From: an uncultured bacterium
GTDB taxonomy: Bacteria > Cyanobacteriota > Vampirovibrionia > Gastranaerophilales > Gastranaerophilaceae
Direction: 5' to 3'
Assembly: GCA_902797985.1 (NCBI GenBank)
Contig: CADBUZ010000004.1
Span: 782-52,843, forward strand
DNA length: 52,062 nucleotides
Translations under genes and position numbers: made by a program
The notes under the pieces: model-generated
Seen by the model: only the letters and a program-made list of their open reading frames with translations
Told to the model about the DNA's origin: nothing
The model's database searches: none
Shown here: piece after piece, positions 35,513 to 43,038 of the stretch
Numbering within the stretch: position 1 is the stretch's first letter
How the letters are laid out: each line of letters opens with the position of its first letter

Positions 35513-35863
35513 ATGTTAGTATCACCAATAAAAAATTCTTTAACCTTTAAGGAAATAACCGAAACAAAAAGACATGATGCAGAGAAAATAGATGAAGCCG
35601 CTGCTATAAAACCTAACCCTAAAACTGAGAGTAATTCTCAACAGCAAAATCAACCACCTTGCAACAAACACAACAAATACAATCCCGTTTCAATAACTGG
35701 ATGGAGTGCTGCAGGCTTATTGGGTGTTGCAATGGTTAGCGGAATGACTCATCATAGAACTTTACACAAAATTAGTGCAATGCTTGGTGCTTGTTCTGTT
35801 GCAGCTCATGTTGGTATCCTTTATGGAAACCACCCTAAACACCATTGTGACGTTAAAGCATAA
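35513..35863 (+). CDS. Small orphan, membrane hairpin, tagged N-terminus
   Basis: This 116-residue protein starts MLVSPIKNSLTFKE, very like MLVSSVNNS of the orphan at 45453. A polar linker rich in N, Q, P and K follows (residues 15-58). A hydrophobic region comes next (about 64-105: GWSAAGLLGVAMVSGM and ISAMLGACSVAAHVGILYG), which could form a two-helix membrane hairpin, and then a His/Cys-containing end. The ribosome binding site AGGGGG is strong. No family is recognised. Confidence 0.7.
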   Translation: MLVSPIKNSLTFKEITETKRHDAEKIDEAAAIKPNPKTESNSQQQNQPPCNKHNKYNPVSITGWSAAGLLGVAMVSGMTHHRTLHKISAMLGACSVAAHVGILYGNHPKHHCDVKA

Positions 35864-35869
35864 TTATGA

Positions 35870-35882
35870 TAGAATATCCCTA
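35870..35882 (+). promoter_or_regulatory. TAGAAT box 6 nt before an ATG
   Basis: TAGAAT (35870-35875) precedes the ATG at 35882 by 6 nt and no Shine-Dalgarno is present. The layout is the same as at rnpA and DUF4127. Confidence 0.35.
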
Positions 35883-36223
35883 TGAAAAAATTTATAATTT
35901 CTATTTTTAATAATGAAATTTTTTTGACAGTTATACTTGCACTATTACTTGGAATGTTTTTAGGAGTTATGTATAATTCCACCTTTTTTACTCCAATAAA
36001 AGTAAAACTACATTCGTTGTATTTACAAATAAATCCTGATGCCCAGAAAGATTCACAAACCCTAATAATTGAAAAAGTGACGATAAACACTCCTAATATA
36101 AACCAAAAAGACATTTTTACCGAACCTAAAAAACAAGATTGCAAAATTCTTTGCATAATAAAAAAGCTCATTCCGACAAAAGAAACCCCTGCAAATATAA
36201 ATAGTGACTACATAATCAAGTAA
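35882..36223 (+). CDS. Small single-pass membrane protein
   Basis: This 113-residue protein has a basic start and one strong transmembrane helix (residues about 14-32, IFLTVILALLLGMFLGVMY). A hydrophilic Lys/Thr/Asn-rich tail follows, probably periplasmic or extracellular if the helix is a signal anchor. Two Cys pairs near residues 84-89 are the only distinctive residues. It lies 18 bp after the previous orphan. It is not recognised, and the evidence for expression is positional. Confidence 0.55.
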   Translation: MKKFIISIFNNEIFLTVILALLLGMFLGVMYNSTFFTPIKVKLHSLYLQINPDAQKDSQTLIIEKVTINTPNINQKDIFTEPKKQDCKILCIIKKLIPTKETPANINSDYIIK

Positions 36224-36254
36224 TCTGTTATTTTACAACACCAAAATGTCTTAA

Positions 36255-36268
36255 TATACCGGTATAAT
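36255..36268 (+). promoter_or_regulatory. Perfect 12-bp palindrome overlapping a -10 box upstream of metG
   Basis: TATACCGGTATA (36255-36266) is a perfect palindrome, and its right half overlaps a perfect TATAAT (36263-36268). If that is a promoter, the metG leader is about 85 nt and a dimeric regulator could block it. The -35 is weak. Confidence 0.35.
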
Positions 36269-36361
36269 TAACAAATATAAGACTACTATAATTTCTAACA
36301 ATCTTACTTTTAACCTATTTATGTTCATGATAGAATTATCTCAACAAGAGAGGATACTATA

Positions 36362-37924
36362 ATGGAAAAGTTTTATGCAACAACGGCAATAGATTATGTA
36401 AATGGCGCACCACATATCGGACACGCATATGAAAAAATATTATCAGATGTAATACACAGACATTATACTCAAAGATGCGATAATACATTTATGCTGACAG
36501 GTACGGATGAACACGGGATAAAAATTCAAAAAACAGCAGCATCGAGGGGTATAACACCAAAACAACTTTGTGACGAAAACTCAGCACAATTTCAAAATGC
36601 ATGGAAAGCTTTAGATTTTGATTACTCTCACTTTGTAAGAACAACTGATGAACAACACGTTAAGGTGGTTCAACATATATTTAAAAAGCTTGTTGAACAA
36701 GGTGATATTTACAAAAACAAATATACAGGTTTATACTGCAGCGGTTGTGAAGCATTTCTAAGCGAAAAAGACTTAACAGAAGACGGGCTATGTCCTGATC
36801 ACTTAAAAAAACCTGAAGAAGTTAGCGAAGAAAACTATTTCTTTAAACTAACTAAATACAAAGATGCTATTGCAAAACACATAAAACAAAATCCTGATTT
36901 TATAATTCCTTCATTCAGAGCAAATGAGGTTTTAAACCAACTCGAAAACATCGAAGACATCTCTGTATCCCGAGCAAAAACAAATGTTGACTGGAGTATT
37001 GATGTACTTGATGATCCTGAACAAGGAATCTATGTATGGATAGATGCCCTATCAAACTACATAACAGCAATCGGTTATGATATTGACGGAGGGAATGAAC
37101 AATTCAAATCATTATGGCCTGCAGATGTACAAATAATAGGTAAAGATATTCTAAAATTTCATAGCATATATTGGATTGGAATATTGATGGCACTTAATCT
37201 GCCTTTACCAAAACATATTTTTGCACACGGATGGATTACTATTGACGAAACAAAAATGTCAAAATCTTTGGGCAATGTAATTTCTCCAACAAGTGTTTTA
37301 GAAAGCTTCAATCTCGAACAACCTGATGCCTTAAGATACTATATGGCAACTGCTGCTCCTTGCGGAAAAGACGGCAATTATTCAGATATCGATTTTAAAG
37401 AAAAAGTAAATGCCCATTTAGCTAATTCAATGGGGAACTTATTAAACAGAACTTTATCAATGTTAGTAAAATATTTTGACGGAGATATTAAACCTGAATT
37501 CAAAGTAAAATCTGATTTGATAGATAATGCATTATCTACCGTAAAAGAAGTTATGCACCATTTTGATTATTTTGAAATTCAAGAAGCAGCTCAAAAAATA
37601 ATGGAAATTGTAGATGCTGCAAATAAATATGTTACAGATTCAGAACCATGGGCGTTAGCAAAAAATGGGGAAATGGATAAGTGCGGTCAAGTTCTCACAA
37701 CAGTTCTTGAAGTTATGTGTATTGTTTCCTCTCTGATTTATCCATATTGTCCAAACATTGCAATTTCTATGGCAGAACAATTGTCATACGATTTAAAAGG
37801 AACTAAATTAACTGATATAAAAAATGACAATATAAAAGTCGGACATCTTATTGATAAAGAAAACATTAAACCTGTATTCCTAAGATTAGATAGCGAACTG
37901 GCTGACAAAACAAAGAAAAAATAA
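36362..37924 (+). CDS. metG: Methionyl-tRNA synthetase
   Basis: This class I synthetase charges tRNA-Met. The 520-residue protein has the HIGH motif (HIGHAYEK), a zinc-knuckle-like insert (YCSGC, then CPDH) in the connective peptide, KMSKS (TKMSKSLGN) and the C-terminal anticodon-binding helical bundle. It is the short form without the C-terminal EMAP-type tRNA-binding dimerisation domain. GAGAGGA precedes the ATG. It leads a tightly packed plus-strand operon with smpB (1 bp gap), the GH13-like gene (8 bp) and the EamA gene (1 bp). Confidence 0.96.
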   Translation: MEKFYATTAIDYVNGAPHIGHAYEKILSDVIHRHYTQRCDNTFMLTGTDEHGIKIQKTAASRGITPKQLCDENSAQFQNAWKALDFDYSHFVRTTDEQHVKVVQHIFKKLVEQGDIYKNKYTGLYCSGCEAFLSEKDLTEDGLCPDHLKKPEEVSEENYFFKLTKYKDAIAKHIKQNPDFIIPSFRANEVLNQLENIEDISVSRAKTNVDWSIDVLDDPEQGIYVWIDALSNYITAIGYDIDGGNEQFKSLWPADVQIIGKDILKFHSIYWIGILMALNLPLPKHIFAHGWITIDETKMSKSLGNVISPTSVLESFNLEQPDALRYYMATAAPCGKDGNYSDIDFKEKVNAHLANSMGNLLNRTLSMLVKYFDGDIKPEFKVKSDLIDNALSTVKEVMHHFDYFEIQEAAQKIMEIVDAANKYVTDSEPWALAKNGEMDKCGQVLTTVLEVMCIVSSLIYPYCPNIAISMAEQLSYDLKGTKLTDIKNDNIKVGHLIDKENIKPVFLRLDSELADKTKKK

Positions 37925-37925
37925 T

Positions 37926-38372
37926 ATGGGACGTAAAATTATACATACAAATAGAAAAGCCTTTCACGATTACACAATATACGAAAAATATATTGCAGGA
38001 ATCGTGCTGACAGGAACAGAAATTAAATCCGTCAGAAAAAATGCAGTAAACCTCAAAGACAGTTTTGCCAGAATAGAAAAAGGAGAGGTATTTTTGTATG
38101 GATGCCATATCTCACCTTATGAGCAAGGAAACAGATATAATCATAAGCCCGACAGAGTGAGAAAGCTATTACTTAACAGAAAAGAAATTTTAAAATTAGA
38201 AATAAAGATAAAAAAAGAAGGGTATACAATAGTTCCGACAGAAATGTTTTTTCAAAATGGTCTTGCTAAATTAGAAATAGCTCTTGGTAAAGGTAAAAAA
38301 CTTTATGACAAAAGAGATTCTATAGCGAAAAAAGACCAAAATCGTGATATCCAACGCCAACTAAAGAGGTAA
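37926..38372 (+). CDS. smpB: SsrA-binding protein SmpB
   Basis: SmpB escorts tmRNA to stalled ribosomes for trans-translation. The 148-residue protein is full length. It has KAFHDYTIYEKYIAGIVLTGTEIKSVR, NLKDSFARI, the HISPYEQGN segment, and the basic C-terminal tail with GKGKKLYDKRDSIAKKD, which enters the decoding channel. Only one base separates it from metG. The tmRNA gene itself is not in this window. Confidence 0.96.
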   Translation: MGRKIIHTNRKAFHDYTIYEKYIAGIVLTGTEIKSVRKNAVNLKDSFARIEKGEVFLYGCHISPYEQGNRYNHKPDRVRKLLLNRKEILKLEIKIKKEGYTIVPTEMFFQNGLAKLEIALGKGKKLYDKRDSIAKKDQNRDIQRQLKR

Positions 38373-38380
38373 TTTTTACT

Positions 38381-39925
38381 ATGATTAAAAAATTTATAAT
38401 ATTCACTATCGCTTTTATAATAACTTTGCCCGTGTCTGCAAAAAACATATCCGGAAATTGGCACAATGACCTTAGATCATTATTCCTAAAGAATAACGCA
38501 ATTATTTACACAATAAATATAAGGACATTTAACGCAAACGATAAGAACGGAAATGAACTAATAGATGAAAACGAAGAAAGCGGGAATTTCATAAATGCTA
38601 TTAATGAACTGGACAACCTTACAAAAATGGGTATAAATACTCTCCATATTTTACCAATTACTCCTGTCGGCAAATTAAAAGCATTCGGAACAGCCGGTTC
38701 TTTATACTCTATAGCAAGCTTAACTGATGTAAATAATCAATTAGTATCAAAGAAAATTTCTGCATCAGGAATATCGCAAGCAAAACGATTTATAAAAGAA
38801 TGCCACAAAAGAAATATAAGAGTTATTATTGATTTACCGAGCTGCGGCTCATATGATTTGTATTTAGAGCATCCTGAATATTATATAAAAGATGAAACAG
38901 GGAATCCGGTAATACCGCTTGATTGGACTGATGTAAGATTATTCAACAGCGGAGATAATAAAACTATAAACGAAGACCTGATGGCTTATCATAAAAAATT
39001 TATTGATTTTGTGATAAATCTTGGAGCTGACGGAATTAGAGCAGATGTAGCAAGATTAAAATCAGAAAAATTTTGGAAAGAATTAATCCAATATACCAGA
39101 GAAAAAGACTCAGAATTTTTATTCCTTGCAGAAGCATCTAACTCTTGGAAAGAACCAATTTCAAAATATTCTTCAAACACTTCTGTTGATGAACTGTTTA
39201 ATGCCGGTTTTGACGGATACTTAGGCAGTTATTTTAACCTTAAAAATATGACAACCTCAAAAGAGTTAATTTCTATGGTTCAAGAGGATTTAAAACTCTT
39301 CAAAAAATATAACGAACAAAAAAGTGTAATCGGAAGTTTTTCTACTCACGACGAAGTAAGTCCTGTTTTGATAAAAGGTCCTAAATTTTCTAAAATGATT
39401 ATATGGTTAAACACAACATTACCAATGAATTCATACTATATAGACGGATTCCCGACAGGAGATAAATATGACTACATCTGGGCGAACAAAAAAGCAGAAA
39501 ATTCACAAACGGATGATGAATATTATTTCACCCACAAAGGACAAATAGATATATTTAATTTCTCAAGAAAACCTGATGGAAATGATTATACGATATATGA
39601 AGAATTTGTTCTTGCAAACAAATTTAAGACATATTACGCACAGGATTTATCCTACGCAAAATTTGTACCTCTAAAGACATCTAATCCAAGCGTTTTTGGT
39701 TTTGCCAGAATAACTAATAGTAATGCAATTATTGTATTTGGGAATTTAGACTTTAAGAACAAACAAGAAGTAGTTGTAAAAGTCCCTAAATTTAATCCAA
39801 AGAAGAAAGTTCTTAACTTAAGAGTGCATAAAACTTTCAAAAATGAATATATAAAAGGTGGAATAAAAACCACACTTCCTGCAGGAGAAATAGAAGTTTT
39901 ATCCGTAAAAAATTTGGTATTTTAA
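38381..39925 (+). CDS. Secreted GH13-like alpha-amylase family glycosidase
   Basis: The 514-residue protein has a Sec signal peptide (MIKKFIIFTIAFIITLPVSA) and then an alpha-amylase-type barrel. Retained catalytic elements are D222 in GADGIRADVAR (nucleophile, region II), E251 in FLFLAEAS (acid/base, region III) and H323-D324 in STHDE (region IV). Region I is degenerate: IIDLPSCGSYDL lacks the usual Asn-His. Residues 54-65 form an EF-hand-like loop (D54, N56, N58, I61, D62, E65) near the first barrel strand, suggesting Ca2+ binding. Probably a periplasmic or secreted alpha-glucan hydrolase; the exact specificity is open. AAGAGG precedes the ATG. Confidence 0.82.
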   Translation: MIKKFIIFTIAFIITLPVSAKNISGNWHNDLRSLFLKNNAIIYTINIRTFNANDKNGNELIDENEESGNFINAINELDNLTKMGINTLHILPITPVGKLKAFGTAGSLYSIASLTDVNNQLVSKKISASGISQAKRFIKECHKRNIRVIIDLPSCGSYDLYLEHPEYYIKDETGNPVIPLDWTDVRLFNSGDNKTINEDLMAYHKKFIDFVINLGADGIRADVARLKSEKFWKELIQYTREKDSEFLFLAEASNSWKEPISKYSSNTSVDELFNAGFDGYLGSYFNLKNMTTSKELISMVQEDLKLFKKYNEQKSVIGSFSTHDEVSPVLIKGPKFSKMIIWLNTTLPMNSYYIDGFPTGDKYDYIWANKKAENSQTDDEYYFTHKGQIDIFNFSRKPDGNDYTIYEEFVLANKFKTYYAQDLSYAKFVPLKTSNPSVFGFARITNSNAIIVFGNLDFKNKQEVVVKVPKFNPKKKVLNLRVHKTFKNEYIKGGIKTTLPAGEIEVLSVKNLVF

Positions 39926-39926
39926 T

Positions 39927-40805
39927 ATGTTAACAACAATAGCAGTCCTTCTTAGAATTATTTCTAATTCAACGGCTAACCTTTTTCAAAAAAAATCTTC
40001 TGAAATATCAAACTCTATAAATACAAACTTATTTTCATATTTGATTATGAGCATTATTTGTATTGTACCCGCTTGTTTTGTTAATTGGAGCGAATATTCC
40101 ATAGAGTTTTGGATAAATGTTATATTAGCCGGACTGCTATGTACAATAGGAACAATCGCTCTTATTGAAGCCTTAAAAGAAGGTGAACTATCTGTTCTTG
40201 CTCCAATCAATTCATACAAATCTGTAATAGGACTTTTTAGTGCTTTTATCTTACTGGGAGAATTACCTGCAGTAAAAGAGTTGATATGCGTAATATTTAT
40301 TGTTATTGGGAGTTATTTTGTGCTCGACACAGGCATTGAAAAATTTACAATTAAAACATTTCTCAGAAGAGATATAAAACTTAGAATCTTTGCTCTAATC
40401 TGTTCAGGGATAGAAGCCGCCTTTTTGAAGAAAATAATTATTATGTCCTCATATAAAATTTCATTAATTTTATGGTGTTTTAGCGGATTTTTATGCTCAT
40501 TACTAATTCTATTCCTAAAAAAACAAAAATTTTCCATTGAAAAATCGAATATAAATAACTGTATTATAATTGCCCTAACACTTATTATTATGCAACTAAC
40601 AACAAATTATGTTTTTTCAAAAATGGAAGTCGGGCTGGCTCTTTCACTCTTCCAATTGTCTTCACTTGTGTCTTTATTTTTTGGATATAAATATTATCAA
40701 GAAAAAAATATTACAAAAAAAACTCTTTGGCACAATCATAATGATTGTATCTTCTGTCTTTATCTTAATGAAATAATCCCTAAAAAACCGATTCCGGCTC
40801 TATAA
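39927..40805 (+). CDS. EamA/DMT-type transporter with a probable frameshift in an A8 tract
   Basis: The protein has nine to ten transmembrane segments in two EamA halves (for example GTIALIEALKEGELSVLAPINSYKSVIGLFSA). As read, the last 24 residues are polar (TLWHNHND...), which is wrong for this family. Removing one A from the run at 40715-40722 restores a normal final helix, LFGTIIMIVSSVFILMK, and a TAA at 40774-40776. The restored 282-residue ORF also ends 3 bp before the convergent gene instead of overlapping it by 26 bp. This is either a sequencing error, a mutation or slippage. The substrate is unknown; family members export metabolites. Confidence 0.8.
   Translation: MLTTIAVLLRIISNSTANLFQKKSSEISNSINTNLFSYLIMSIICIVPACFVNWSEYSIEFWINVILAGLLCTIGTIALIEALKEGELSVLAPINSYKSVIGLFSAFILLGELPAVKELICVIFIVIGSYFVLDTGIEKFTIKTFLRRDIKLRIFALICSGIEAAFLKKIIIMSSYKISLILWCFSGFLCSLLILFLKKQKFSIEKSNINNCIIIALTLIIMQLTTNYVFSKMEVGLALSLFQLSSLVSLFFGYKYYQEKNITKKTLWHNHNDCIFCLYLNEIIPKKPIPAL
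40715..40722 (+). repeat. A8 homopolymer at the EamA frameshift site
   Basis: Eight consecutive A residues follow ACA-type coding sequence. Seven would keep the transporter frame open through its last transmembrane helix. Confidence 0.8.
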
Positions 40806-41376
40806 ATGTAAGATAAACATACGCATTAAAATCAACTGAGCCAAAAATAAGTTTCATTTGATGGTCATTGCAAGGGGTAAGTTTTACAAACTGAATACAA
40901 TCCTGTTCAAAATCATCATTTGTTTCTCTGGCTTTAATTCGAGCCTTCAGTTGATGCGCTTGATAAAAGAGAATATATACACCATCTGATTTTTTCTCAC
41001 CTAAAACTTTATAAAAACCACGTTCTACAACTTGATTATTGGATATAAAATCTACAGGAATATTAATAAGCTGTGTTTCATTGAATGATTCATCAGGTTG
41101 TTCATTCAACATATCATCATTATGTGCATCCATCTCAGGAATAAGACTTGAACCTTTAACTTTTTTTATAGCTTTTTCCCGTTTTTTCTGTTCTTTTTTC
41201 TTAGATTTTGCCTGTAAGGCATTCATAGTTTCTTCAAACTGTTTATTTGTGATAGTTTTTTGACCGTCCCAAGCTTTATCAATATTGTTATAATCCGACC
41301 AATCATCACCTGCAAAAACATTAACAGGCAAAAAGATAAACAATGATAATACTATAATAAAAATTCGCTTTATCAT
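40780..41376 (-). CDS. Secreted hypothetical protein
   Basis: This 198-residue protein has a signal peptide (MIKRIFIIVLSLFIFLPVNVFA), then a charged helical segment very rich in Lys (residues about 55-75). The C-terminal domain (about 105-198) is probably beta-rich (VERGFYKVLGEKKSDGVYILFYQ; LIFGSVDFNAYVYLTF). It ends at an Ala/Pro/Glu tail with two Cys (CIQFVKLTPC) that could form a disulfide. It is not recognised. The likely location is periplasm or outer envelope. Confidence 0.7.
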   Translation of the reverse strand: MIKRIFIIVLSLFIFLPVNVFAGDDWSDYNNIDKAWDGQKTITNKQFEETMNALQAKSKKKEQKKREKAIKKVKGSSLIPEMDAHNDDMLNEQPDESFNETQLINIPVDFISNNQVVERGFYKVLGEKKSDGVYILFYQAHQLKARIKARETNDDFEQDCIQFVKLTPCNDHQMKLIFGSVDFNAYVYLTFIEPESVF

Positions 41377-41526
41377 ACACTCATTATTTAATTATTTTCA
41401 AAAAAAAGTAAACCTCTGTTTGGATGAAGATTTAACAAACAATATACTAACATTCTTTTCAATAGACACTTTATTCATAAACACTTTTGTGATAACATCA
41501 AAATACAAACAGAAAAGAGGGAAATA

Positions 41527-42987
41527 ATGGAAGAAGTAAGAGTAAGAATTGCACCGTCACCTAGCGGAAATCTTCACGTTGGTACCGCTCGTACGGCATT
41601 ATTTAATTATTTATTTGCAAAGAAAAATAACGGAAAATTTATATTAAGAATAGAAGATACAGATGCTGAAAGAACTTCTCAAGAATATATTGATAACATT
41701 TTTGACAGTTTAAAAGCATTAGGTTTAAATTGGGACGAAGGCCCTGATGTTGGCGGACCTTATGGACCATATACACAATCTGAACGTTTTGATATTTATC
41801 CAAAATATATTCAACAACTTTTAGATTCAGGTTTTGCTTATGAATGCTTCTGTACACCGGAAGAACTTGAAGCAGAAAAAGCTGAAGCTACTGCTAACAA
41901 AAAACCTTATGTCTACTCAAAAAAATGTGAACATTTAACAGAAGAAGAAAAAGCAAAATTAAGAGCAGAAGGAAGAAAGCCTGCTATTAGATTTAATATA
42001 GCAAAAGCACAAAAAGCTTTTCACGATTCATCTATTCTTGAATTTGATGATTTGGTAAAAGGAAAACTTCATATGGATACAGATTTATTAGGCGATTTTG
42101 TTATCCAAAAATCAAACGGAGCACCAACATACAATTATGCAGTTGTTATTGACGATATGTTAATGAAAATCTCTCATGTAATACGTGGGGAAGACCATAT
42201 CTCTAATACCTATAAACAAATCCTTATATATGAAGCGTTAGGCGTTCCTGTTCCAAGATTTGGACACTTAGGAATGATTCTTGCTCCTGACAGAAGTAAG
42301 TTATCTAAACGTCACGGTGCTACTGCAGTTAGTGATTTTGTAAAAGAAGGCTACTTAACAGATGCTTTGATTAACTTTGTTGCTCTTCTAGGTTGGGCAC
42401 CTTCTGATGGACAGGAAATTAAGTCTGTTGACGAAATTGCAGCAGATTTTAGAATCGGTGAAATATCTTCCTCCAATTCAATCTTTGAATACGATAAATT
42501 AAAATGGATGAACAGCCATTATATCAAACAATTATCCTTAGAAGAATTGGAAGAAAGACTAAAACCATATCTTGAAAAATATGATTTAACAGAACTTTCA
42601 AAAGAACATTTCGACAAAATGATAGAAATAACAAGAGAGCCATTAACCTTGTTATCAGATATTACGGATGCCGTTGAATATTTCTTCGGAGAAGACGTAA
42701 ATATTGATGAGTCAGCAAGAGAAACTCTTGATGCTGAAACATCTCAAGATGTACTAAAAGACTTTATTTCTAAAGCTGAAAACTGGGAATGGACAGAAGA
42801 AAACCTTCACGAAAAACTTGAAGTTTTCAGAGGCGAATGGAAAGAAAAAGGAATAAAACCAAAAGTAACTATGTGGGCAGTTCGTGCCGCAACAACAGGA
42901 CGCACTCGTGGTGCTGATATGGTTGGTATCCTTGAAATTATCGGTAAAGATAAAACTCTAAACAGAGCCAAAAAAGCTTTGAAGTAA
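41527..42987 (+). CDS. gltX: Glutamyl-tRNA synthetase
   Basis: This class I synthetase charges tRNA-Glu. The 486-residue protein has the HIGH-equivalent signature IAPSPSGNLHVGTARTALFNYL and the KMSKS-equivalent KLSKRHGA. It also has the EDTDAERTS and TQSERFDIY blocks and a helical anticodon-binding domain. The class may be discriminating (Glu only) or non-discriminating (Glu and Gln), and this cannot be decided here. AGAGGG precedes the ATG, and a strong terminator follows. It is monocistronic. Confidence 0.96.
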   Translation: MEEVRVRIAPSPSGNLHVGTARTALFNYLFAKKNNGKFILRIEDTDAERTSQEYIDNIFDSLKALGLNWDEGPDVGGPYGPYTQSERFDIYPKYIQQLLDSGFAYECFCTPEELEAEKAEATANKKPYVYSKKCEHLTEEEKAKLRAEGRKPAIRFNIAKAQKAFHDSSILEFDDLVKGKLHMDTDLLGDFVIQKSNGAPTYNYAVVIDDMLMKISHVIRGEDHISNTYKQILIYEALGVPVPRFGHLGMILAPDRSKLSKRHGATAVSDFVKEGYLTDALINFVALLGWAPSDGQEIKSVDEIAADFRIGEISSSNSIFEYDKLKWMNSHYIKQLSLEELEERLKPYLEKYDLTELSKEHFDKMIEITREPLTLLSDITDAVEYFFGEDVNIDESARETLDAETSQDVLKDFISKAENWEWTEENLHEKLEVFRGEWKEKGIKPKVTMWAVRAATTGRTRGADMVGILEIIGKDKTLNRAKKALK

Positions 42988-43000
42988 AATATTAATTATA

Positions 43001-43038
43001 AAAAAGAGAGTTACAAATTGTTTTGTAACTCTCTTTTT
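43001..43038. terminator. Bidirectional terminator between gltX and the NTase-PHP gene
   Basis: A perfect 16-bp stem (43001-43016 with 43023-43038, AAAAAGAGAGTTACAA and its complement) closes a 6-nt loop. T-runs lie on both strands. It overlaps the stop codon of the convergent minus-strand gene (43037-43039). Confidence 0.85.

Noticed and set aside
36224-36361. T-box or SAM riboswitch before metG
   Set aside because: The region is only 138 bp, without a T-box sequence, an SAM-type core or a terminator stem.
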